Source: Hyphodiscus hymeniophilus
Taxonomy: Eukaryota > Ascomycota > Leotiomycetes > Helotiales > Hyphodiscaceae
Direction of reading: 5' to 3'
NCBI GenBank assembly: GCA_016508695.1
Contig: VNKQ01000010.1
Span: 1,302,001 to 1,366,000, forward strand
Length of the DNA: 64,000 nt
Part shown: piece after piece, positions 25,455 to 37,785 of the stretch
Position numbering within the stretch: position 1 is the first letter of the stretch
Layout: each line of letters begins with the position of its first letter
Program-made: the position numbers and the translations under genes
The notes under the pieces: model-generated
Seen by the model: only the letters and a program-made list of their open reading frames with translations
What the model was told of the DNA's origin: nothing
Database searches by the model: none

Positions 25455-25719
25455 TATCGCGTAAATAATCGGTCTAATCTTTAAGAAGAAAGGGTTATAA
25501 GAAAAGACTACTCGAATAAGCGTATATTAAGTATTATCTAGTTTAAAGAAAGAAAAAGAAGAAGTAAGTTTTCTTATAAGTATTAAATTACTCTTATAAA
25601 GCTTAGCGAAATAAGTACTTAAATAAAGCTTAAGTAATTATAAGATATAATTAAATATTTAATAAGTATAATTAGATATTTTATAATTATAAGATTAATT
25701 AAGCCTTAATTTTGTAATA
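25455..25719 (-). repeat. 3' LTR of copia copy E5
   Basis: It is a 265 bp inverted counterpart of 22460-22725. Together with E4 the two LTRs and adjoining 3' regions (19680-22725 and 25455-28500) form a large inverted repeat around a 2.7 kb centre. Confidence 0.75.
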
Positions 25720-28700
25720 TACCCCCTAGTTATTATAAAAAAGTCTAAAGACCTTTTATTTTATAATAACTATTATTTTTAATCTCTAATCCCTTATATT
25801 CCTCGAATAGCTATAATTCGATATATTAAAATATATACTTATATTCGAAGTCAATTATAGAATATAGCGTATATTTGCTTATATAGCTTGTAAGTAAGTT
25901 CCCTATACTCTATATATATATAGATTTCAAGTCGTAAATATTAGCGTTTACTTTATTTAATTACTTAATATAATTAATCTAATTAAAGATTTTATACTTA
26001 ATAGTAATTAATATTATAATTAGTTCTAACTAATATCTCTTTTATCTCTTAGTATTATAAATAATATAAATAACGCAAATAATATAAATAGTATAAACTT
26101 TATATATTATCTAATCTTTATAGTTACCTTAATTAATCTAGTAACTTAATATACTTTTAACTATATTAGTAAACGCATAACTAATTAGGCTATAAGTATA
26201 AAATCGCAATCTCGCGACCTTTTAACCTCTAATAATAATAATAAATAATAATATTAACTTTTAATATTATTATAATAATATATTATTATTATTTTATTAA
26301 TAGCTCTTTTATCTTCTTATTAATTATCGATATAAGTAATACCTTAAGTAATAATATAAGTAAAAGCTCGAGTAATTAATTACTTTTATTTAAATTCTAA
26401 GTTTAATTTCTAAGCTTTATTTGATTATTACTTTATATTTAATAATTAATATAACTAACCTTTTTAACTTATAAGGCTTTAAAGAAAAGCTTTAAATAAA
26501 GACACTTATTAATTCTTTTATTATTAAATCTAATAATCTTTTCCGATCTCTTTCTCTTTTTATTAATAAGTATAATAATAATAATAATTATAATAAAGAA
26601 AAAGAAAATAAAGAAGACAAAGCCTAAAAAAATAAAAAAATAAAAGATAAAGATAATTTAATTTTATTTTTTACTAAATTATATAATTATTATTACTAGC
26701 TTTTACGCTTATTACTTATACTAACTCTTATTTTTATTATTCGTTTAAATAGTAATTTTACTCGCTACTTATATAGTTAAATTATTTGCTTTAGTCTTTA
26801 TTCTTTTATTCTAGATAATTATATTTTAAATATTTTAGATAATTATATTCCGGATACTCCTTCTTATTATTCTTATAGTCCTACTTATAGTCTTAATACT
26901 TAGCGAGATTAGCCTTACTTTAGTTATTTGTTTTCTTTAATAGTTAGAAAATCTAATAGTTATTACTTTAAAAATTTTATTATATTATATAATAATTAAT
27001 ATTATTAATATTATATATATTCTTACGTTTTAATCTCTATTAGTATTCTTTTATATACTTAGCTATTTTATAATAAGTATTCTTATTAAAAAACTAACTA
27101 GAGTTTTAATTAAAAAGTATATTAAATATAGAGTTTTTATTTAATTAATACTAATTCTTATATAGAAAATAAAGTAATTAAAGATTACTATTTAGACTAT
27201 ATTAAAGATTAGTAATTTTATTAATTTTATTAATTATACTTTAGAAATTAGTATTTATCGATATAAAGATAATAATAATAATTAAGGTCTTATTTCTTAT
27301 TATATTAGAACTCTTTCTTTTAGTTTTACTAGTTCGAAGACTAGTAAGTAAGAAATACTTACTTAAGCCTTTATTACTTATATAAATACTATATATAGTC
27401 TAAGTAGTTAAGGTAGCGAATAATCTACTAGTAATCTAAGGAAATACTAAGTAATCTTTTATAATATATTTTCGTTTTTCTTTATTAAAGTAACTTAGTA
27501 ATAATACTTAAATAAGTATTAATTTACTAAATTCCTTTAACTATAAAATAAATAACTTATAAAATAAAATATATAATTATTAATTATATTATTTTATTAT
27601 ATTATAGCTTTAAAGTATAGAAAACTCTACTTAGTTCTTTTAGTTAATCTTACTAGTATTTATATAAAATTTTATAATAATCTTACTAATATTTTACTAA
27701 ATATACTATTAATTTATTTAATTCTAGTAATATCTAGCTAAAATCTTAATAAATTCTATTAATATCTAAAAGATATTTAATTACTAATCTCTAATCCTTA
27801 ATTATATTAATTAAATACTTAGTCTAATCTTTAGAGATCTATTTAATATTTACTTACTAAATACTAATTAATTAATACTTTTATATAATTAATACTTTAA
27901 ATCTTATACTTTTTTAAGATTTTTAATTTTTTTATATATATCTTATAAATTTAATAAAGCTTAGAAATACTTAAACTTATACTTAAGGAAATTCTTAGTA
28001 AGCTTATTTACTAGTATTTTACTAGTTAATAAGTATATTACTTTAAATATTCTAAATTTATACTCTTAATAAAGCTATATATTTTAAATATTTATATATT
28101 ATAACTTAGTTATAATTCTCTTATTCTCCCTTATAATTAGTTTAATTATTTATTAATTATTATAAAAGATTATTTAAAAGTCTTTAAATAAGAGTTTAAT
28201 CTTTTTAAAAAATCGTTATAATATTATTATTTCTTTAGTTATATACTCTACTTTTAAAAGCTTTACTTAAGTAATAAATATTAATATTATTAATTATTAA
28301 GTTACTTTTTAAGTAATAAGTCTTTTAAATAAGAATATTATATACTTATAAAATAATCGCTAAGTTTTAATATTGTTTATAAATAATATATTTAATATAA
28401 TTAGTAATTAGTTTTTTAAGCTTTTTTTATATTAAATAATAAGATAACGAGTTTTTTAAAGATATTTAATTACTTAATTAACTACTTTTATACATTATAT
28501 ATTAAAGTTTATTAAGAATTAAAAGAGCTAAGAAGTTATAAAAGTAATATTTACTTTAATTATAATTATAATATAAAAAATTAATTTTTTTTTTTTTAAT
28601 ATACTTTAATAAAGCTTAGTATTATTATCTTTAGGTTTTTAATAAGCTTAGTTTTTAAAAGTAATATAAATAAATATTTTTATTTAATTAAATTAAACTT

Positions 28701-30532
28701 TCGAGTAATCTTTTTAATATAAGTATTATAAAGTAAAAAGATTATCTTATTATTTTAATCTCTAATTATATAAATACTTAAAAACTATTAAATATCTCTT
28801 AAGTCTTAAAGCTTATATAATTTCTTTAGCTTTTTAATAAACTTATATACTTTTTACTTATTTCTTTTATAATATAAGATTAGTATATTATTTATATAAA
28901 AGATTATAAAAATCTCTTAAATAAAGTTATAAAAAAGGTATAGCTTTTTCTTACTTTAAATTAACTTAAGAGACTTAATTATTAAAGAAAAGTCTTAATA
29001 CTAAAGAGTTAAAAAGTCTTATAAGCTATATAAAGCTTAGTCAATCTTTATATAAAACCTTACTTTTTTAAAGCTTAAAGGAAGCTAATATATTACTTAT
29101 ACTCTTTTATTATTTTATAAAGTATTAATAAAAGTATTAATAATATTATATTACTTAATTTTAAGATTAAAATAAATTATAATAATTATAATTACTTAAA
29201 ACAAATAAGTAATAAGTATAATAATATATATAAAAATAATTAAATCTTTTTTTTAAAGGTTATTATAAATAATAATCTAAGAGTTATAGTAAATTATAAA
29301 ACTATTTAAGTTTACTTTATAAGTAAAGACTTATTTTAAAAGAATAACTTTTAAATTAATTAAACTTACTTTAATTTGTCTTTAGTAGTTTTTTAGCTTT
29401 AGATTTTTAATTTCTAATCTTATATTTTAAATAAAGTAATTATTATATTTATATATCTCGAGATTACTTTATAACCTTAATACTTTTAAAAGATCTTTTT
29501 AATAGACTTTTTTTAAAACTAAAAGTATTTTTTTTCTCGAAGTATTATTTATTAAAATAAAAGTAGAGATTATTATATATATTATTTAAACTTATTCTTT
29601 ATAACTTAAGTCTTTTTAAAACGTTAATAAGAACTTATTATATTATTCTTAATTTAATTTTAAAATTAAAGTATATATCGAAGTAATATATAATATACTT
29701 AGTTTATTCTTATTTAAATCTTTTTTAAAGATACTAATTTATAACTTAAGCTATTAATTTTTTTATACTTATTATTTTAATTTACTCGATTAATATATTT
29801 TATAATTTAAGACTCTTATTATTAAAGTATTACTTAAAAGGCTATTCTCTATTACTAAGAGACTATTACTTATAATTATTTTATAATTACTAAAGTTAAA
29901 TTCACTTTATACTAGGCTAAGTAATTCTCTAAATTAATATATAACTACTTAAAGAATTAATCGTTTACTTATATTCGAGTACTCGTTTAATAATTAAGTT
30001 AATCTTTAAGTAATTATACTCTTATTTAACTTACTATTAATATAATTACTAATTATAAGTATTCTTTTAAATAAATAATTGTTATTACTTCTCTTAGTTC
30101 TTATTTATAAGTTTATTAGCTTAAATATTTATTTAAGAGTTAAAAGTCTAATTTCTTTATTTACTCTTAAGTTTTAATTCTTATCGTTTTTATTTAAAAG
30201 CTTACTCTTTAAAATCTCGCGTATAAGATCTTTTAATATAATTATAACTTCTTTTTTAAAAGAGAGTATCTCGTTTATAAGAAGATATTTAATAATTCTA
30301 TTAGTAACGTTTTAAATTTTATATTCTTTAATTAAAAAAATAATAGCTTTAGCGCTTATTAAAAGCTATTACTCTTATATTTTTTAATTAAAAATATAAA
30401 ATTTAGTTTTATTAAAGATTATATCTCTTATAGCAATTATTCTTTTAAGTTAAAGTACTTAAATTTTATATATATTAGACGCGATATATTTAATTAAGTA
30501 TTTAATATATATTTAGAAAAGTACTTTAAATA

Positions 30533-31216
30533 GGGACGAGCTATTTCAACTCTAATGCCGGCTATTTTAACTCTATTAGTCCTAGATCGTTTTTATACTT
30601 GCGTATATCTAGTAAGCTTTACTTAATATATAAATTTGTATGCGTATAAGAATATATAATATATACTATTATATTAACCTATTAAAATTATAATCTAAAT
30701 CTAACTTATACTTACTATCTTATATATAACCTTTAAAAGGTTTTATTATTATAACTTTAACCTCTTATATTACCTCCCTTTATAATATATCTCTTATAAC
30801 GACTATTGCGTTTTTAAGGCGATTGTCTTTATATATAGAAGAAATCCCCCCTATATAACCCCTTTCCCTTCTTATATCTAGCTTTAATTATAGCTTACTA
30901 AATCGATTATAAGTATATATAATTTGCTTTAGTTTAATATCGCATTTAAAAAGAGTATACCCCTTGGCTTTAATATACTATTTAATAATAACAATTATAA
31001 TAGAAAGATTAGTATAAACCGCTATAGAGGGAGGGGGCTTATAAGTCTTAGATACGTTTATTACAAAGGTTATAAGTTAATAAGGATATATTAATTTTGA
31101 CAAGTAATATAAATTATACTTACCCTTATATACAAAATAATATAGGGAAGCGAGCTTACTAGGTATACTCCCGAAGAGTTAAAATAGCCGGCATTAGAGT
31201 TGAAATAGCTCGTCCC
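30533..31216. mobile_element. hAT-type non-autonomous element (GGGACGAG family), complete, TSD TTTAAATA
   Basis: A 684 bp element with ~42 bp perfect-to-near-perfect inverted repeats. It begins GGGACGAGCTATTTCAACTC; the repeat contains two related units, GCTATTTCAACTCT and GCTATTTTAACTCT, around TAATGCCG. The 8-bp duplication TTTAAATA flanks it. The unoccupied site ACTTTAAATACTCTTTT is present in sister copies at about 8675 and 17640. The interior resembles the GGGACGGG family (poly-pyrimidine TATATAG, CAATTGTC and ACCTTT motifs), so the two families share an ancestor. There is no open reading frame of note. Confidence 0.75.
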
Positions 31217-32305
31217 TTTAAATACTCTTTTATTTTTACCTTTTTATTATTTTTTCTTTAAAGTATATACTCGAGTATTATAAGTATAAATCCTATTTTA
31301 GTTAAGTCTAAGATTAGTTATTACTTATTATATAAATACTTAATTATATTACTTAAAGTAATTCTAAAATTATAAGTATAAGACTTTGTTTAGTAAGCGT
31401 TACTTATAAGCTTTAAAGAGAAGAATAATATATAAGTAAATTATTACTTTATATATCTCTAGCTAAAGGTTTTTTAAGAGATTAGTAATAAGTCTTATTC
31501 TAATTAATTTCTCGATTATATCTCTTTTAGCTTTCTCGATTATATTAATAAGCTTATAAGTATAAGCTAATACTAATTCTATATTAATTCCTTTTATATT
31601 AGCCTATTACTTAAAATCTATTATATTAAAAAGAGAGATTACTAAAGTGTTTTAATTATTTTTAATCTTATAAATTAATAATTTAAATTAGCGTTTTACT
31701 TATATATTAAAATAAGAGATCGAGTCTATTATTATAATCCCGCGTTTTTCTATAAGTATAAATCTCTAATACTTTTTATTAAACTTATCTTTAATTAATA
31801 GAATTTAATTAATATTATTATATATTCTAAAGAAATTAAAGATATCCTAAATAATTCTTTAAAATAGTCTTAGTAATTTAAAGTATAATACTTAATAAGA
31901 GATTTGCTTTTTAACTAATATAAAAGCGTAAGCTTTGCAATATATAATTAGTATTCCCTTAATAATTATATTCTTAGCCGCTTTTATAAATAACTCGCGG
32001 ACCTTTAGTTTAGAGTATTTTACTTATTAATACTAAAGCTTAGTTAAATCGCTTTAAAGTTTTAAGTAGTCTTTTAATTATTTAAATAACTTTTTTAGTT
32101 ATTATTTAATTGTTAAGTATATTATTACTAGTCTTATATATATTAGAATTATAAGGAGAGAACTTAAGTAAGAAATAAGTAACTTATATTTAAATAAAAC
32201 TAAATTAAATTTATATTTTATATTAAGTATAATAATATTAGAATTAATACTTTTATATCTTAATAAATAATCAAAACTATAAAACCAAACCCTTGCCTTA
32301 AGTAT

Positions 32306-32572
32306 CTAAGCTTTTAAAATAATATTTATATAAAAACTATTAATTATAATTATATTTAAAAAAATAAAATTAAATATATAAAGTCCTTTTAGCCTATTAA
32401 AGAGATTTTTAATTACTAGAATACCTTTTTTAATAATTAGTAAAGTACTTAAACTAATTTTAATTATATTATTACTAATCGAAGAAATAAAGGAATTAGG
32501 CTTAAGTAAGTTATTTATATTAATTAAGTATATTAATTTATAATTATTAAAGAGTATATTATTAGAAAGCAA
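32306..32572 (-). pseudogene. Copia protease-domain remnant (88 codons open)
   Basis: This open stretch lies at the protease position of copy E5, with the same sequence on the plus strand at 16280-16550 in E4. The order of hydrophobic blocks (SNNILFNNYKLIYLI, then GILVIKN..NRLKGLYIFN) fits the copia segment that follows the catalytic D(S/T)G and precedes the gag-pre-integrase domain. The catalytic motif is upstream of the open part and is not recognisable. It has no initiator of its own and is only a window free of RIP stops. Confidence 0.5.
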
Positions 32573-32714
32573 GTGTTTTTTTAGAGAATTAAAAGTTAAA
32601 TAAATTTTATAACCCGCTTTTTTAAGTACTTAAGTTTAGATTAATAATTATACAATTAACTTTATCTAAGTACTTACCTTATTATTTCTTTAAGTTTAGT
32701 ATTTTATTAAGGTA

Positions 32715-33136
32715 TATAGCTTTAGTAAAAGAAACCTTTATAGCTATAGCTTAATAAACTTATTAAAAAGTCTTAAAAAAAATTAAAAAAGCTTAACTAA
32801 TTGCCTTAAGTAATTTTTAAAGTAAGAGAATATATTAATTATTACTTGGGTATATAAACTTTTAAATATTAAGTTAAATTACTTTTTAGTTACTAATCTC
32901 TTAAAAGTAATTAAAAAAATACTTTTAGAGTTTACTTATAATTAAATAAGTAAAGTAATTATAACTTAAAAAATAAAAAAGGCAATTATTAATATTAATA
33001 TCTTAAGATAACTCTTTTTAGTTTACTTATATAAGTAATTACTAGATATAAAATTAATAAAATTTTATTTAATAATAGTTACTTTTAAAAGTTCTTTAAA
33101 AAAAGATTAATTATTAAGTCCCTTTAAATATAATTA
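32715..33136 (+). mobile_element. Copia gag fragment in the opposite orientation (E6)
   Basis: It parallels 15540-15965 of E4 in direct orientation, whereas the sequence just before it (copy E5) is inverted. This marks an inversion or end-joining junction near 32714. It is cut by a hAT-type element at 33137, and its continuation is absent on the far side. Confidence 0.6.
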
Positions 33137-33820
33137 GGGACGAGCTATTTTAACTCTAATACTAGTTATTTCAACTTTACTAGTCCTAAATTGTTTTTAT
33201 ACTTACGTATATCTAATAAACTTTACTTACTATATAAATTTATATACGTATAAGAGTATATAATATATACTATTATACTAATTTATTAAAATTATAATCT
33301 AAATCTAACTTATATTTATTATCTTATATATAACCCTTAAAAGGTTCTATTACTATAACTTTAATCTCTTATATTACCTCCCTTTATAATATATCTCTTA
33401 TAATAATTACTATATTTTTAAGGCAATTGTCTTTATATATAGAAGAAATCCCCCCTATATAACCCCTTTCCCTTCTTATACTTAGCTTTAACTATAGCTT
33501 ACCAAATCGATTATAAGTATATATAATTCGCTTTAATTTAATATTATATTTAAAGAGAGTATACTTATTAGCTTTAGTATACTATTTAATAATAATAACT
33601 ATAGTAGAAAGATTAATATAAACCGCTATAAAGGAAAGGGGCCTATAAGTCTTAAATATATTTATTATAAAGATTATAAGTTAATAAAGATATATTAATT
33701 TTAATAAGTAATATAAATTATACTTACCCTTATATATAAAATAGTATAGGGAAGCGAGCTTACTAGGTATACCCCCGAAGAGTTAAAATAGCCGGTATTA
33801 GAGTTGAAATAGCTCGTCCC
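33137..33820. mobile_element. hAT-type non-autonomous element (GGGACGAG family), no matching TSD
   Basis: A 684 bp close relative of 30533-31216 in the same orientation, with slightly more C-to-T and G-to-A change in the left inverted repeat and an intact right repeat ending GTTGAAATAGCTCGTCCC. The left flank (TATAATTA) and right flank (TAGTTTAA) do not match. Together with the missing copia sequence, this indicates that the right flank was rearranged after insertion. Confidence 0.65.
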
Positions 33821-35034
33821 TAGTTTAATATTAAATACAGCCTAAAAACCTATATAATATAAACGAAACTACTTAGGGGCGCTTAGCTAAGGGTTTAATC
33901 CCTAGTTAATACCTGATCGATACCCAATTAAACTAGGTTCAAGGTTCCGATCCGGTTCCAAATAGGTTCCGATTAGGTTCCAATTGGGTTCCGATTAGGG
34001 TTAAAGGTGCCGAATAGGTTCCGAAAGGGTTCCAAACTAGTTCCGAACTAGCTTAATTCTAATACTATAAAGATGCTTATTGATAGTGCTTAGTCAGCCG
34101 GCTAAACTTCGGCTAAACCCTGGTAAGCCGGGTAAACTTTGGGTAAACTTCGGCCTAAAAATTTAAGGTTTTGCTTAAAATTTTTAAAGTTTTAAGACTT
34201 TGCTTAGGCTTTAACTTGCTGAATATTAATGCTAAAAAGTTAAAATTATTAAAATACGTGATTTAGGCCGACATTATTATAGGGGCGGCTCTTACTCGCT
34301 TAATTATTACTATTAATAAGGGAAATTACTTAAAGGATTTTTTTGTTTTTTTAATATAATAAGACTAGTCTTAATTGGGTATTAAGTAGGGGTCAGGGGT
34401 CGGAACCGGCTTAATAGAATAACTCTCGCTCCTAATCGGGACTAGCTCCGAACTAGTTCCGATCCGGTTCCGAACTACGTAGTAGTTTAGATACCTAATT
34501 AATACCTGGTTAATCCCTAGTCGAACCCCGATTGACAAGTGATCGAACCCTCTATATAGCGCACCCAAGTACTTAGTCTTTAAGTATAATTCCGGATTCT
34601 CAATAAGTATTAATATACTTATAGGCCGGATGCTTAGTAATCAAATCGAGCTTAAATCAGATTCAAAGTAGGGTTAAATTAGGATTGAGATTTTTAAAAA
34701 GTTTAAATCGGGTTTGAGCTCGAGTTGGGTTTAGTTTGAACTCGAGTTAGGTTTAGTTTGAGCCAGAGCTGGCTTTTAAGCCAAAGTCTAAAACTAGTTC
34801 AAAACTTATATTTTTAAATCACTTATTAATAGTGCTTAGTAAGCCGGGTAAGCCGGGTAGGCCGAGTAAGCTTTGGCTAAACTTCGGATAAGCTGGCTAA
34901 ACTCCGGATAGATTTTAGACTAAAATAAAATTCTCGGCTAAAAAAAATTAAAGTTTCGCTTAAACTTTAGAGTTTAAAAGATTCGCTTAAGCTCGTGCCA
35001 GATCTGATATCAAAACTATTATAAGGGACGGGCT
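33821..35034. repeat. Tract of short degenerate repeats (GGTTCCRA and GGCTAAACTTCGG types)
   Basis: A non-coding segment with composition unlike the copia copies around it. GGTTCCGA/GGTTCCAA recurs at short irregular intervals in 33940-34050 and again in 34400-34480. AAGCCGGGTAA and GGCTAAACTTCGG variants recur in 34095-34155 and 34840-34915. A 22-bp unit beginning GAGCTCGAGTTGGGTTTAG is tandemly duplicated at 34716-34759. No coding frame or known element ends are seen. It could be the body of an unclassified repeat family or decayed minisatellite sequence. Confidence 0.5.
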
Positions 35035-35788
35035 ATAATAACTTGCCTTCTGGCTAAAACAACTTAGTTAGTCCTACTTATAAGTATAGGGACAGGCTAT
35101 AACAACTTGCCTCCCAGCTAAAATAACTTTTCAGGGGTATACCTAATATCCCTACTTAATTATAATAATTTGTATATATAAGCAAGGCTATATTATATAC
35201 TTTACTAAATATTAATATATTCCTATTATTTTTAACTTTGCCCTAGGAGTATCACGTGTTACCAAATCGAGTACTTGACAACTATTCTTAGCTTTAAATT
35301 ACTCCTTACTTCTTTAGCCCCCGCGATCCTTAAGTAACCCAGGTTACTATAGTAATTAGGCGAGTCTTATCATTTATTTAGGCCTAAATTAATAGAGTTC
35401 TATTACCCTAGTAATAGCGCGGATAGCGAAGGGATATATTAATTAATATAAGCCTAGTATTAAGCGGAAAGGGGGTTATATAGGGGGGTCTCTTCTATAT
35501 ATAAAGACAATTGTCTTAAAGATATAATAATAGTTATGAGTATAGAGAAAGTAGTTATAAGTATAGAGAAAGTAATATAAGAGGTTTAGATTAAGGTTAA
35601 AGTAATAAAACTATTTAAGGGATACGCAAGATAGAGAGTATAAGTTAAATCCGGATTATAATAAGTTAATATAATTATATATATTGTATACTCTTGGGCG
35701 TATATAAATTAATATAGTAGGGGAAGCTTCCTAGATATACACCTATAAGTAGGATTAATGAAGTTATTTTAGCCGGGAGGCAAGTTAT

Positions 35789-35946
35789 TTGTCAGGTACA
35801 TGCGTAATACTAGTAGGAAGCCGGCTTATTGCGTATACGCGCGGCATAAGTAATATAATAAGCACTAGAGCCCGAGCTTTAATATTATGCCTTTTGGGCC
35901 GGCTGGCGTACGCAGGAAAGCTTATTACTGCACCTTATATTATTAT
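35789..35946 (+). pseudogene. Possible hAT transposase C-terminal fragment
   Basis: The plus-strand frame reads GSRLIAYTRGISNIISTRAR followed by ALILCLLGRLAYAGKLI and APYII. This has the spacing of the hAT C-terminal dimerisation segment: small/hydrophobic start, Arg-rich middle, an A-L-x-C-L-x-x-W-like helix (Trp replaced by Leu/Arg) and a Gly turn. It sits directly beside the right terminal repeat of the composite element. The open frame continues by chance into the nested element, so 94 codons overstate it. The assignment rests on pattern similarity only; the catalytic regions are missing. Confidence 0.35.
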
Positions 35947-35947
35947 A

Positions 35948-36631
35948 GGGACGAGCTATTTCAACTCTAATGCCGGCTATTTTAACTCTTTGGGGGTATA
36001 CTTAGTAAGCTCGCTTCCCTATACTATTTTGTATGTAAGGGCAAGTATAATTTATATTACTTGTCAAAATTAATATATCCTTATTAACTTATAACCTTCG
36101 CAATAGACGCATCTAAGACTTGTAGGCCCCCTCCCTCTATAGCGGTTTATACTAATCTTTCTATTATAGTTACTACTATCAAATAGTATACTAAAGCCAA
36201 TAGGTATGCCCTCTTTAAACGCGATATTAAACTAAAGCGAATTGTATATACTTGCGATCGATTTGGCAAGCTATAGTTAAAGCTAGGTACAAGAAGAGAA
36301 AGGGGTTATATAGGGGGGATTTCTTCTATATATAAAGACAATTGCCTTAAAGACGCAATAGTCGTTATAAGAGATATATTACAAAGGGAGGTAATACAAG
36401 AGGTTGAAGTTGTAATAATAGAACCTTTTAAGGGTTATACGCAAGATAGTAAGTATAAGTTAAATCCAGATTATAATTTTGATGAGTTAGTATAATAGTA
36501 TATATTATATACTCTTGCGCGTATACAAATTTATATAGTAGGTAAAGCTTACTAAATGTACGCAGGTATAAAAACGATCTGGGACTAGTAGAGTTAAAAT
36601 AGCCGGCATTGGAGTTGAAATAGCTCGTCCC
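35948..36631. mobile_element. hAT-type non-autonomous element (GGGACGAG family), TSD TTATTATA
   Basis: A 684 bp copy in the opposite orientation to 30533-31216, and among the least degraded: both inverted repeats retain GCCGGC and GAGTTGAAATAGCTCGTCCC-type sequence. TTATTATA flanks both ends, and the right duplicate belongs to the terminal repeat of the outer element. This is a clear nested transposition. Confidence 0.75.
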
Positions 36632-36648
36632 TTATTATAGCCCGTCCC

Positions 36649-37120
36649 ATAATTTATTTTATTTGTTTATAAAATTTAACCTTAAAATAATAGAAAATAA
36701 TAGAAAATAATTACTTTAAACCAATTTAAATATAATATATTAGTTTTTTTATTACTTATATAATAATATAGCTAGTATCTATTAGTTTACAAAGTTATAC
36801 TCTTAATAAGTTCTTATATTATTATATTATTAATAATTACTTAAAATTTATAAAATCTATTTATAACTTGATAATAATTATACATTTTTTTATAATCTTA
36901 AGATAAAATACATTTTGTATATTATAGTAATTAATAAAAGTTTATAGATTTGTTAATTATTTTTTTACCTTTTAAAACTTAAATTAAAAAAATATTTAAA
37001 ATACATTAACTTTAAGAAGTATTTAAAGCTTGAATTTTAATTATTTAGACTTTGAAAACTTATTAGTTTTAGTTATTTAATATAACTACAAATTTTTAGA
37101 TTAAAAGATGTTGTGGTTAA
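36649..37120. other. AT-rich transition segment without recognised features
   Basis: A+T rich, but without the TpA-saturated look of the RIP-affected copies. A short direct repeat of AATAGAAAAT (about 36688-36712) is the only pattern noticed. Gene-like composition begins near 37121. Confidence 0.5.
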
Positions 37121-37785
37121 TTAATTGTTAAAATCTAAAAAGTTGTGGTTTTCGTGGGTTTTGCGGTAAAAACACGCCGATTGAGCCGGGCGGCCAATTG
37201 AGCAGGGAACTCGAGTATCGTGTCGGCTTACCCATTGAATGGCAGTGTGTCTATGCCTTAGAACTGTCGTATAACAGGGGGGGGGCGTCCTCTCGTATTT
37301 GATGGGAATAGTGCGAGATGTAGGAAAGAGGTTCGCAAAATCTAGAGGCGAAGTACAATTGGAAAATGAAGTAAGCAAATGAATTTTGGATCTTGACTGT
37401 TCGTACTTCTGGAAGAATGGGCTGCTCTGTAATCGACGAGTTCATCTTGGTTGATCGTATGCAACTAATCTTAAGGCATTGTCGCGATGTACTTTGAGGA
37501 TTGTCAGCCGACGGTGCTACTCTATTTGACTCTAAAGGGAGTTAAAATGGTATGCCTCATGATCTTTCACCTAAGTGATGCATTGAGTAGAGCGCAGCGT
37601 GGCATGTAATGTGCTTTCTGGCTTATTGGAGAGAGGTAAGAGAAGGGAGGCTCGCAAAGTAAGGGGGAATTCTCACGAGACGTAGTCATTTGTTGTTGTG
37701 GTTCAATAGCTTCGAGGTGAACCAGGTTTCATATGCTGTGAAAGGACTCAAATAACATCAGGTTCTTCTGCTAAGATAACGCGAT
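37121..37785. other. Intergenic, 3' flank of the decarboxylase gene
   Basis: Normal composition begins here. It contains a run of nine G (about 37277-37285). Two short overlapping minus-strand frames resemble no known protein. It probably includes the 3' untranslated region of the gene ending at 37786. Confidence 0.5.

Larger units (their letters stand above)
25455..32714 (-). mobile_element. Copia-type copy E5, RIP-degraded, 5'-truncated
   Basis: Minus-sense copy: 3' LTR at 25455-25719 (265 bp), complement of the polypurine tract (TACCCCCTAGTT) just after it, long 3' region to about 28200, RNase H and reverse transcriptase to about 29540, integrase to about 32150 and protease at 32306-32572. 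A hAT-type element (30533-31216) interrupts it. Near 32714 the sequence switches abruptly to a plus-sense gag fragment, so the gag end and 5' LTR are missing. Confidence 0.75.
35035..36648. mobile_element. Composite hAT-type element with nested copies and transposase C-terminal remnant
   Basis: The outer element has a left end GGGACGGGCTATAATAACTT at 35035 and a right end TTATTATAGCCCGTCCC at 36632-36648. Nested within it are a GGGACAGG-type copy (35089 to about 35785) and a GGGACGAG copy (35948-36631, 8-bp TSD TTATTATA). Between these lies a coding-like stretch (35789-35946). Without the nested copies, this coding stretch adjoins the right inverted repeat, where a hAT transposase C-terminus would be expected. 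The outer element is therefore probably a deletion derivative of the autonomous element. The outer TSD is not clear. Confidence 0.55.

Noticed and set aside
34371..34568. 65-codon minus-strand frame in the short-repeat tract
   Set aside because: Composed of the GGTTCCRA repeats in translation; no protein features.
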